A stretch of 64,000 bases of DNA from Kitasatospora cineracea (lineage in GTDB: Bacteria > Actinomycetota > Actinomycetes > Streptomycetales > Streptomycetaceae). The DNA is taken from NCBI RefSeq assembly GCF_003751605.1, contig NZ_RJVJ01000001.1:5022001-5086000 (forward strand), read 5' to 3'. Positions 1 to 7,274 of this stretch are shown here, piece by piece. A program made the position numbers and the translations under genes. The notes below the pieces were generated by a model. It was given only the letters and a program-made list of their open reading frames with translations. It did no database searches and had not been told where the DNA came from. Numbering within the stretch: position 1 is the first letter of the stretch; every line of letters starts with the position of its first letter.

Positions 1-3000
1 CCCGGGTGAAGGGGCGCGGCTCGTCCAGCTCCACCGCCAGGACCAGCGGACCGTCCGGCAGTTCCAGCCGGATGCCCGTCCCGGCGGGCCCGGCCGCCGG
101 GGTGAGGGCGGGCCCGCCGGCCAGCGCGGTCAGCGCCGCCCGCCGCTCCTCCGGCAGCCCGGGCCAGTCCGGCCCGGGCCCGGCGGCGGTCAGCCGGGCC
201 GGGGCCCCGGCCCGGTCGAAGCGGACCGCCACCACCCGGCGGGCCCGCCACAGGCCGCGCAGCTCCTCCAGGGCGCAGGCGAGCGCCTCCTCGGCGCTGG
301 TGACCCGGGCCAGGCAGTCGGCGAGCGAGGCCAGGGCGCTCTCGCGCTGCACGGCGTAGTACTCGGCGGTGACGTCCCGGATGGTGCCGACGGTGACGGT
401 GCGCCCGGTCGCCGGGTCCGGGACGCGGTTGAAGGTGGAGTGCGCCCAGACCCGGTGGCCGTCGCGGTGGGTGGCGGGGACGGTGGCGCTGCCGCGGTCG
501 TGCTCGGCCGAGCGGGCGAGCGCGTCGGCGGCCTGCCGGCGGGCGTCCGGGTCGGTGCGGGGATCCGCCCACCACGGGTGGGGCGGCAGGTAGGGCAGCC
601 CCTCGGGGCCGTACCCGAGGAGGTCGGCGAACGCCGCGTTCACCCGGGTGACGGCGCCGTCCTCGTCGCAGACGAAGAAGGCGTCCTGGAGCGAGTCGAC
701 CAGCGCGTCCTGCCAGCGGGCGTGCTGCTCGCGCAGCCGCGCCGACCGCAGCGCGGCACGCACCCGGGCCAGCAGGTCGACCGCGGCGAAGGGCTTGACC
801 AGGTAGTCGTCGGCCCCCGACTCGAAGCCGTCCACCGCGTCCTCCCGCCCGGCCCGGGCCGACAGCAGCAGCACCGGCAGCGCGGCGGTGCGCGGGTCGG
901 CGCGCAGCGCCGCGACCAGCTGCAGGCCGTCCGTACCGGGCATCATCACGTCGCTGATCACCAGCTCGGGGGCCTCGGAGCGGACGGCGGCCAGCGCCCG
1001 GTCGCCGTCGCCGACCGCGGTGACCCGGTGGCCCGCGCCGCGCAGGACGCGGGTGAGGTAGTCGCGCATGTCGGCGTTGTCGTCGACCACCAGGACGTGC
1101 GCGGCCGCCCCGGCGGCGCCCTCCGCCTGGCCAGCGCCCTCCGCCCCGGCGGCGTCCTCCGCCTGGCCAGCGCCCTCCGCCCCGGCGGTCGGCAGGGGCT
1201 CCGCGGGCCCGCCGCCGGAGCCCCCGCCGGGGCGGTGCTCCCAGCGCAGGGCCTCCTGCACGAACGACTCGGCGGCCGCGCGGTCGGCGCCCGTCGGCGC
1301 GTCCGGGACGGCACGGCCCTCCGCGGACGGGCCGGCCGCCAGGGGCAGGCTGACGGTGAACGCGGTGCCGCGGCCCGGCTCGGAGGCGGCGGTGATCGTC
1401 CCGCCGTGCAGGTCGACCAGCTCCTTGACCAGGGCCAGGCCGATCCCGCTGCCCTCGTGCGAGCGCGCCCGGCCGTCCTCGACCCGGTGGAAGCGGTCGA
1501 ACAGCCGCGGCAGCTCCGCGGCCGGAACGCCCACCCCGGTGTCCTCGACGGTGACCAGGGCCCACCCGTCCCGCTCGCGCACCCGCACCCGCACCGTCCC
1601 CTCGAAGGTGAACTTCAGGGCGTTGCCCAGCAGGTTGAAGACCACCTTCTCCCACAGCTCCGGATCCACCGGCACCGGGGCGCTCAGCGGCGCGCAGTCC
1701 ACCTCCAGCACGAGCCCGGCGCGCTGCGCGGCCGAACGGAACACGGCGGCCAGCTCGGCGGTGACCCGCGCCAGGTCGACCGGCTCCGGGCGGGCCCGCA
1801 TCCGGCCCGCCTCGATCCGGGAGAAGTCCAGCAGCGTGTTGACCAGGCGGCCCAGCCGCAGCGCGTTGCGGTGGACCGTCTCCAGGTCCTCCCGGACGTC
1901 CGGCTCGGCGTCCGCCAGCCGCTGCCGCAGGCCCTCCACCGGCCCGGAGATCAGCGTCAGGGGGGTGCGGAACTCGTGGCTGATGTTGGAGAAGAACACG
2001 GTCTTCGCCCGGTCCAGCTCGGCCAGCTGCTCCGCGCGCCGCTGCTGCGCCTCGTGGCCGCGGGCGCTGGAGACCCCCGCCGCCAACCGGCCCGCGACCA
2101 GGTCGACGAAGCCGAGGTAGGCGTCGTCGTGCGGGCGGTACCGGTTGAGGCCGACGACCAGGACGCCGACCGGCCCGTCGGACCCCGGGCCGTTCAACGG
2201 CACCAGCCGGGCCTGCCGGGGCGGCTCCTCCCACGCCCCGCGCGGCAGGTCGGCGAACCGGTCGCCGGTCAGCGGCACCGACACCGCCCCGTCCCGGCGG
2301 ACCGCCCCCACCGGCCACGGGCCCGGCTCGCCGGGCCCGATCAGGGCGGGCGCGGCCGGGTGGCCCGCCGGCACCCCGGAGGAGGCGGCCAGGCGGACGC
2401 CGCCCCGCTCGTCGAACAGGTACGTCAGGGTGAAGGGCAGGTCGTACGGGTTGCGGGCGAGCTGCTCGGCGCTGAACGCGAGGAACTCGCCCTCGGCGCG
2501 CACCGCCCCCGGGTCGGAGCCCAGGTCGCGCAGCGTCGCCATCCGGCGCTCGGCGACCACCCGCTGGGTGTCCTCGCTGACCACGCACAGCACGCCGACC
2601 ACCGCGTCCGCCTCGTCGCGCAACGGGCTGTAGGAGAAGGTGTGGTAGCTCTCCTCGGGATAGCCGGAACGCCGCAGCCGCAGCGGCAGCGCCTCGTCCC
2701 AGGTCGCCTCGCCCTCGGCCAGCACGTGCTCGATCCGGGGCCTGGCATCGTCCCAGACCTCCGCCCACACCTCCCGGAACGGGCGGCCCAGCGCCCACGG
2801 GTACTTGTCGGCGAGCGTGTCGCGCCGGTACGCGCCGTTGCAGAAGAACGTCAGCTCCGGCCCCCACGCCATCCACATGGCGAACCGCGAGGACAGCACC
2901 AGGTCCACCGCCGAGCGCAGGCTCTGCGGCCAGGACGCCGGATCGCCCAGCGGCGTGGCCGACCAGTCCACCCGTGCCAGGTCGGCGCCCACCACCGGAT

Positions 3001-3037
3001 CGGCGCCGAACACCCCCCGAGCCCGCTCCCGCCCCAC
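1..3037 (-). CDS. Multidomain PAS/histidine kinase/receiver signalling protein (partial, runs off left edge)
   Basis: At least 1,012 residues are visible and the C-terminus lies outside the window. Order: an N-terminal PAS-like region (to about residue 170), a GAF-like region (about 180-330), a kinase core with H-box SNISHEFRTPLT near residue 350, N-box NALKF, G1 VEDTGVGV and G2 GSGIGLALVK, a 12-residue tandem-repeat linker, a receiver domain (VLVVDDNADMRDYL, phospho-acceptor in VISDVMMPG near residue 695, Lys in YLVKPF), a second PAS (about 770-880) and a GAF-like region. The GTG start follows GGAGGAGG. Proteins of this build in streptomycetes often end in a SpoIIE/PP2C phosphatase, which would suit the neighbouring STAS and RsbW-like genes, but that end is not visible. 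Kinase and receiver assignments are firm; the ligand is unknown. Confidence 0.85.
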   Translation of the reverse strand, partial: MGRERARGVFGADPVVGADLARVDWSATPLGDPASWPQSLRSAVDLVLSSRFAMWMAWGPELTFFCNGAYRRDTLADKYPWALGRPFREVWAEVWDDARPRIEHVLAEGEATWDEALPLRLRRSGYPEESYHTFSYSPLRDEADAVVGVLCVVSEDTQRVVAERRMATLRDLGSDPGAVRAEGEFLAFSAEQLARNPYDLPFTLTYLFDERGGVRLAASSGVPAGHPAAPALIGPGEPGPWPVGAVRRDGAVSVPLTGDRFADLPRGAWEEPPRQARLVPLNGPGSDGPVGVLVVGLNRYRPHDDAYLGFVDLVAGRLAAGVSSARGHEAQQRRAEQLAELDRAKTVFFSNISHEFRTPLTLISGPVEGLRQRLADAEPDVREDLETVHRNALRLGRLVNTLLDFSRIEAGRMRARPEPVDLARVTAELAAVFRSAAQRAGLVLEVDCAPLSAPVPVDPELWEKVVFNLLGNALKFTFEGTVRVRVRERDGWALVTVEDTGVGVPAAELPRLFDRFHRVEDGRARSHEGSGIGLALVKELVDLHGGTITAASEPGRGTAFTVSLPLAAGPSAEGRAVPDAPTGADRAAAESFVQEALRWEHRPGGGSGGGPAEPLPTAGAEGAGQAEDAAGAEGAGQAEGAAGAAAHVLVVDDNADMRDYLTRVLRGAGHRVTAVGDGDRALAAVRSEAPELVISDVMMPGTDGLQLVAALRADPRTAALPVLLLSARAGREDAVDGFESGADDYLVKPFAAVDLLARVRAALRSARLREQHARWQDALVDSLQDAFFVCDEDGAVTRVNAAFADLLGYGPEGLPYLPPHPWWADPRTDPDARRQAADALARSAEHDRGSATVPATHRDGHRVWAHSTFNRVPDPATGRTVTVGTIRDVTAEYYAVQRESALASLADCLARVTSAEEALACALEELRGLWRARRVVAVRFDRAGAPARLTAAGPGPDWPGLPEERRAALTALAGGPALTPAAGPAGTGIRLELPDGPLVLAVELDEPRPFTR
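1108..1188 (-). repeat. 36-bp tandem repeat in kinase linker
   Basis: Two full copies and a quarter copy of a 36-bp unit encode a 12-residue Ala/Gly/Glu/Gln repeat between the kinase core and the receiver domain. It is in frame, so copy-number changes would only alter linker length. Confidence 0.85.
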
Positions 3038-3289
3038 CGGGTTCCTCCTCCCGTCGGCGCCGCCGACCGCGGTGCCACCATCTGCATTGTGCCGGGCGCG
3101 CACCCGACGACCCTCCGGCTGCCCGCTTCCCGCCCGGACAATCCCGCCGCCCCGCGGCGGCCGCCGGGGCCCGGGAGGGGGAGGGCCCCAGGGCTGGCCG
3201 TCAGACCCCGGCTGCCGGCACGCCGAAAGCAAGCACCGGGCACCGCGGCCGCCGCCGCCCGCCGGGGCCCGGGAGGGGGAGGGCCTAGC

Positions 3290-3676
3290 ATGGCCGCCAT
3301 GACCGACCACACCCCGGGACCGCCCGAGGCGACGGTGCTGCGCCTGAGCGGCGACCTCGACCACGACAGCGAACGCCGACTCGCCGAGGCGGTGGACGCC
3401 GCCGCCGCCCGCAGCACCGGCCTCCTCGTCCTGGACGTCGCGGCGGTCACCTTCGCCGACTCCTCCGTGCTGCGGACCCTGGTGCTGGCGCAGCAGCGGA
3501 TGGAGGCCGAGGCCGGCGCCCTGGTCCTGCTCGGGCCGCTGGCCCCCGCGCTGCGGCGGCTGCTGGAGATCACCGCCACCGACGGCTACTTCACCGTCGC
3601 CGACAGCCTCCCGCTGGCCCGCGCCGCCGCCGCCGACCTGCTGCGCCGCCGCCCGCACGGCACCGGAACCGGGTGA
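3290..3676 (+). CDS. STAS-domain anti-sigma factor antagonist (RsbV/SpoIIAA-like)
   Basis: 128 aa, one STAS domain. The segment VTFADSSVLRTLV holds the serine that is phosphorylated in this family, and the N-terminal LRLSGDLDHDSERRL matches the first strand and helix. Such proteins bind RsbW-type kinases in the unphosphorylated form and free a sigma factor. The first of two in-frame ATGs is chosen because a GGAGGGGG stretch lies about seven bases upstream. It is divergent from the large kinase and directly precedes an RsbW-like gene on the same strand, so a partner-switching set is likely. Confidence 0.85.
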   Translation: MAAMTDHTPGPPEATVLRLSGDLDHDSERRLAEAVDAAAARSTGLLVLDVAAVTFADSSVLRTLVLAQQRMEAEAGALVLLGPLAPALRRLLEITATDGYFTVADSLPLARAAAADLLRRRPHGTGTG

Positions 3677-3797
3677 GGCGGGGCCGGCCGTGCCGCATCA
3701 TCCGCCCCCGCCGGGGCACAACCCTTCCGATCCCACGCGACGCCCGTCCGGCCTCGCCGGCCGGCACCACGGTGCCGTAGACGATTCGAGGTCGTTC

Positions 3798-4226
3798 ATG
3801 TCCCACGACGACGCCCGGCCGCCCTCCCCGGGAGCCGTCGTCCCGGAGGAACGGCCACCGGAGCCCGTGCGCACCGCGGGCCAGGCCCGCGCCGTCCTCG
3901 CCCGGCTGCTCGCGGACGCCGAGCACCCCGGCGGCCAGGTGCTGGCCTCCGCACAGCTCGCGGTGACCGAGCTGATCGCCAACGCCCTGCGCCACGGCGG
4001 CGGCCTGACCTGCTTCGACGCCCGCCTCGGCCGCTGCGGCACCGAACTCGTCGTCGACGTCGAGGACGGCGACGACCGCCACCCCGTCGCCCAGCCGCCG
4101 CACGGCCGCGACCCCGCCGCCGCGGGCGGCCGCGGCTGGGCCATCGTCCAGGCGCTCGCCGCGACCTGCCGCATCGACCCGCTGCCCGGCGGCGGCAAGC
4201 GCATCCGGGTCACCTTCGCCCTGTAG
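3798..4226 (+). CDS. RsbW-like anti-sigma regulatory ATPase
   Basis: 142 aa GHKL ATPase-fold protein. N-box ELIANALRHGG, G1-like DVEDGDDRHP and G2-like GGRGWAIVQALA are visible. The length is normal for the streptomycete RsbW/SpoIIAB-like family, which phosphorylates STAS antagonists and sequesters sigma factors. The ATG at this position has CGAGG six bases upstream; a longer in-frame start upstream gives only low-complexity sequence and is not preferred. It follows the STAS gene by about 120 bp. No cognate sigma factor lies adjacent. Confidence 0.85.
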   Translation: MSHDDARPPSPGAVVPEERPPEPVRTAGQARAVLARLLADAEHPGGQVLASAQLAVTELIANALRHGGGLTCFDARLGRCGTELVVDVEDGDDRHPVAQPPHGRDPAAAGGRGWAIVQALAATCRIDPLPGGGKRIRVTFAL

Positions 4227-4338
4227 TCGGGCCGCCCCGGTCGCCCGCCCTGGTCGCCCGCTCCGCCCGCTCCGTCCGCTCCGGCAAGGCCGTACGGAGG
4301 AACCCGCCGGCCTGCGGCGGGAACGGAGGATTGGATTC

Positions 4339-4584
4339 GTGACGGCCGGTCAGACCCAGGGCATGGACACCGATCGCCGCCCGCTGTGGCAGCCCTTCTC
4401 CGAGACCGCCGCCCACCCTCCGCTCCGCCACCGCGACGGGGCACCGCCGGCACCGGTCACCGCCCCGCCGTTCCTCGAACCGCACCCCGCACCCGTCCCG
4501 CCGGCCCGGCCCGGGGCGCCCCGCTCCGCCCCCGGGACCGCCGAGGCCGCCGGGCGGGCCCGTCCGTCCCGCGGACTCCGGTGA
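4339..4584 (+). CDS. Possible small proline/alanine-rich protein
   Basis: An 81-codon open frame starting with GTG eight bases after GGAGGA. The product is rich in Pro, Ala and Arg, has no transmembrane segment or recognisable domain, and ends just before the convergent oxidoreductase gene. The good ribosome site is the only real support, and a chance frame in GC-rich DNA is quite possible. The surrounding interval holds nothing else I can identify. Confidence 0.3.
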   Translation: MTAGQTQGMDTDRRPLWQPFSETAAHPPLRHRDGAPPAPVTAPPFLEPHPAPVPPARPGAPRSAPGTAEAAGRARPSRGLR

Positions 4585-4621
4585 CCCGCCGGACCGGGCC
4601 CGCCGACCGGCCGGACCGGGC

Positions 4622-5875
4622 CTACGCGGCGCGGGGACCCGGCCGGGACGACAGGTCGGCCAGCACCTCGCGGGCCGCCCGGGCACCCGAGGCCAGCGCG
4701 CCCTGCACGGAGCCGGTCGCCCGGTGGTCGCCGCACACGTACCGGCCCGGTGCCCACCGGGCGGTGCGGGTCAGGGGGTGCGGGGCGGGCATGGCCGGGA
4801 GGGCGCCCGGGATCCGGTAGGCGGCCAGCGGCTCCCAGCCGGAGGTGTCGCAGCCGTACAGGTCGGCCAGCCGGGCCCGCACCGGGCCCTCCTCGGCCGT
4901 CGTGCCGAGCACCGAGGTGGACACCAGCGACAGCCCCCGCGGTGCGCAGCCCGGTACCACCTCCGAGAGCACCACCGAGTTCAGCAGCCGGCGCCCGGCG
5001 TCCACGAGCAGGGTCGGCTCGGCCAGCGGGCTGCGCTCGGCCGCGTGGTAGAACGTCGTCACCGACCGGGTCTCCGGCACCGGCAGCCCGGGCAGCAGGG
5101 CCGCGGCGGCGGCCGGCTCGGCGGCCACCACCACGCGGCGCGCCGCCACCTCCCGCCCGTCCGCCAGCAGCACCCCGTCCCGGTGCACCTGCGCCACCCG
5201 GGCGCCCAACTCCAGTACCCCCGGCGGAAGTCGCCCGGCCAGCGCGGCCGGGACCGCGCCGATGCCCGCCGCCGGGAGCGCGAGCGTCCCGCGGACCAGG
5301 CTGCGCCAGTACAGGTGCAGGACCCGGCTGGAGGTGGCCAGTCCGTCCTCCAGGAAGACCCCGGACAGGAACGGGCGCAGCACCCCGTCGACGGTCGCCC
5401 GCGAGACGCCCGCACCGCGCAGCGCCACCGCCGCCGGCACGTCGCGCCCGCGGCGCAGCAGCGCGGCGGGCAGCAGGGCGTCGCGCACGGTCAGCGCGCC
5501 GAGCGCCGCCGCGTCCCGGGGCGGCACCACCCGCCCGGCCAGCAGGTCGCCCGCCAGGCCCGGCCGGCGCAGCGGATCGACGATCCGGCGGCGGCCCGCC
5601 GGACCGGCCAGCAGGAAACCGGGCGTGAACGGGCGCAGCCGCAGCGGCCGCAGGTCCAGCCGGCGCCGCACCTGCGGGTAGGACGTGTTGAACACCTGGA
5701 ACCCGCGGTCCAGCCGGAACCCGTCGCGCAGGTCGGTGCGCATCCGCCCGCCCACCGCCTCCGACGCCTCCAGCAGCCGCACCCGCCGCCCCGCCGCCAC
5801 GAGGTCCAGCGCGCAGGCCAGCCCCGCCACCCCGGCCCCCACCACCGCCACGTCCACCGCACCGCTCGCGTCCAC
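4622..5875 (-). CDS. FAD-dependent amine oxidase / phytoene-desaturase-like oxidoreductase
   Basis: 417 aa. The N-terminus has the dinucleotide-binding motif VAVVGAGVAGLACALDL followed by LLEASEAVGGRMRTD, the FAD/NAD(P)-binding pattern of the protoporphyrinogen oxidase, amine oxidase and phytoene desaturase superfamily. The C-terminal YVCGDHRATGSVQGALASG is the usual FAD-contacting end. The GTG start is preferred because GAGGAGG precedes it by a few bases; an in-frame TTG 34 codons upstream has no comparable site. The substrate cannot be inferred, since no carotenoid or haem genes are nearby. Confidence 0.85.
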   Translation of the reverse strand: MDASGAVDVAVVGAGVAGLACALDLVAAGRRVRLLEASEAVGGRMRTDLRDGFRLDRGFQVFNTSYPQVRRRLDLRPLRLRPFTPGFLLAGPAGRRRIVDPLRRPGLAGDLLAGRVVPPRDAAALGALTVRDALLPAALLRRGRDVPAAVALRGAGVSRATVDGVLRPFLSGVFLEDGLATSSRVLHLYWRSLVRGTLALPAAGIGAVPAALAGRLPPGVLELGARVAQVHRDGVLLADGREVAARRVVVAAEPAAAAALLPGLPVPETRSVTTFYHAAERSPLAEPTLLVDAGRRLLNSVVLSEVVPGCAPRGLSLVSTSVLGTTAEEGPVRARLADLYGCDTSGWEPLAAYRIPGALPAMPAPHPLTRTARWAPGRYVCGDHRATGSVQGALASGARAAREVLADLSSRPGPRAA

Positions 5876-6002
5876 CGCGCTCCTCCTCGACGACCGTAGG
5901 GGGGACCACCGCACCGGGGCCCGTCCCCCATTCGGAACCGGTCCACCGGGCGGATGGTCCGCCGCGCGGGTCGTCAAACGGACGGACGGGCCGTCCGGGC
6001 CG

Positions 6003-6230
6003 TCACAGCACGTCCCGGCGGCGCTCCTCGACCACCACCTCGTCGACGCCGCGCCCGCCCAGGTAGCGGCGCCGGCCCAGCACCCGGGCGTACACCACCA
6101 CGCCGATCAGGCCCGCCGCCATCAGGACGACCCCGACCACCGTGAGGTTGACGCCCGCCAGGTGCCAGTGCACGCCGAACGCCAGGACCGCTCCGACCGC
6201 CAGCAGGATGATGCAGCCACCGAGACCCAT
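6003..6230 (-). CDS. Small two-helix membrane protein (DUF6458-like)
   Basis: 75 aa with two hydrophobic helices (about residues 5-25 and 29-48) and a charged tail rich in Arg and Glu ending in EERRRDVL. GGAGG lies just upstream of the ATG. Similar small proteins, recalled as the DUF6458 group, are common in actinomycetes and have no assigned role. Confidence 0.75.
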   Translation of the reverse strand: MGLGGCIILLAVGAVLAFGVHWHLAGVNLTVVGVVLMAAGLIGVVVYARVLGRRRYLGGRGVDEVVVEERRRDVL

Positions 6231-6434
6231 GATCGCCTCCGTCGTCGTGTCGGCCCGTCCCTCTGGCCGGGCCGGAACGGCGCCTACCCCCGACCGCCCG
6301 GAGGATTCCCGTCCCCTGACGGCCCGTCGGCGCGGGGGAGCGGCGGGCAACGGCCGCCCGGCCGACGGGCGCCGGGGCAGGGCGGGGAGAATGGGCCGAC
6401 ACATCGGGTCGGGGTTCGAGGAAAGGGCCGTGGA

Positions 6435-7223
6435 GTGCCGTACGTCGTCGTCAGTGCGCTCAGCCATGACGGAGTGGTCAGGGACCACAACGAGGACAGC
6501 CTGGTGCTGGGCCCGTGGACCCTGTGCGCGGTCTCCACCGACAGCCCGCAGAGCATGGTCTTCCCGCTCGGGGGCACCCCCGTGCTGGTGGCCGTCGCCG
6601 ACGGGCTCGGCGGGCACCCGGCCGGGGACGTCGCCTCCGCGCTGACCGTCCGCCACCTCGCCGAGGCCGGGCCGCGGTTGCGCACCGAGGAGGACGTCAC
6701 CGAGGCGGTCCGCTCCTGCCACGCCGCGCTGCACGAGGCCGGGGAGGCCGATCCCGCGCTGACCGGCATGGCCACCACCGTGGCCGGCGCGGTGTTCGAC
6801 GCGGAACACCTGCTGGTGTTCAACGTCGGCGACAGCCAGGTCCACGAGATCACCCCGGACCGCGGCGAGGGCCTCGGCCTGCGCCTGCTCAGCACCGACG
6901 ACAGCCCGCCGCCCGCCCCCGGCCGCCGCACCAGCCACCTGGTCACCCGCACCCTCGGCGGCGGCACCGCCCGCGACGAACTGCAGCCCCACCTCGTCCG
7001 GCTGCCCGTCGAGCCCGGCGCCCGCTACCTGCTGTGCACCGACGGCCTCACCGACCCGGTCGCCCCCGAGGAACTGGCCGCCCTGCTCACCGAGGCCGCC
7101 GCCGAGGCCGACGGCGACCCGCAGGGCGACGACCAGCGGGCCCTGGTCGACCTGTGGCGGGCGGCGATCCGGGCCGGCGGCCCGGACAACATCACCCTCG
7201 CCCTGGTCCGGATCGAGGAGTGA
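6435..7223 (+). CDS. PP2C-family serine/threonine protein phosphatase
   Basis: 262 aa. Metal-binding motifs of the PPM/PP2C fold are present: RDHNEDS near the N-terminus, VADGLGGHPAGD, CTDGLTD and the terminal GGPDNITLALV. Proteins of this type remove phosphate from Ser/Thr residues and often counter Pkn-type kinases. The GTG start lies behind GAGGAAAGGG. No kinase gene is adjacent; the nearby STAS/RsbW genes are possible but unproven partners. Confidence 0.88.
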   Translation: MPYVVVSALSHDGVVRDHNEDSLVLGPWTLCAVSTDSPQSMVFPLGGTPVLVAVADGLGGHPAGDVASALTVRHLAEAGPRLRTEEDVTEAVRSCHAALHEAGEADPALTGMATTVAGAVFDAEHLLVFNVGDSQVHEITPDRGEGLGLRLLSTDDSPPPAPGRRTSHLVTRTLGGGTARDELQPHLVRLPVEPGARYLLCTDGLTDPVAPEELAALLTEAAAEADGDPQGDDQRALVDLWRAAIRAGGPDNITLALVRIEE

Positions 7224-7228
7224 CCGCA

Positions 7229-7249
7229 GGCCGGGAAGGAGCCCCGGCC
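7229..7249. terminator. Short hairpin between convergent genes
   Basis: A perfect 7-bp stem (GGCCGGG/CCCGGCC) with a 7-base loop lies between the phosphatase stop and the stop of the convergent receptor-like gene. It could act on both transcripts. No T-run is present, as is usual in this GC range. Confidence 0.5.
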
Positions 7250-7274
7250 GAGCCCCCCGCCGGGTGACGGGCCG

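Noticed and set aside
440..3676. A 1,078-codon open frame on the plus strand
   Set aside because: It is antisense to the kinase gene, whose frame shows clear kinase and receiver motifs; the product is low-complexity Arg/Pro/Gly. Only its last part, in frame, is the real STAS gene.
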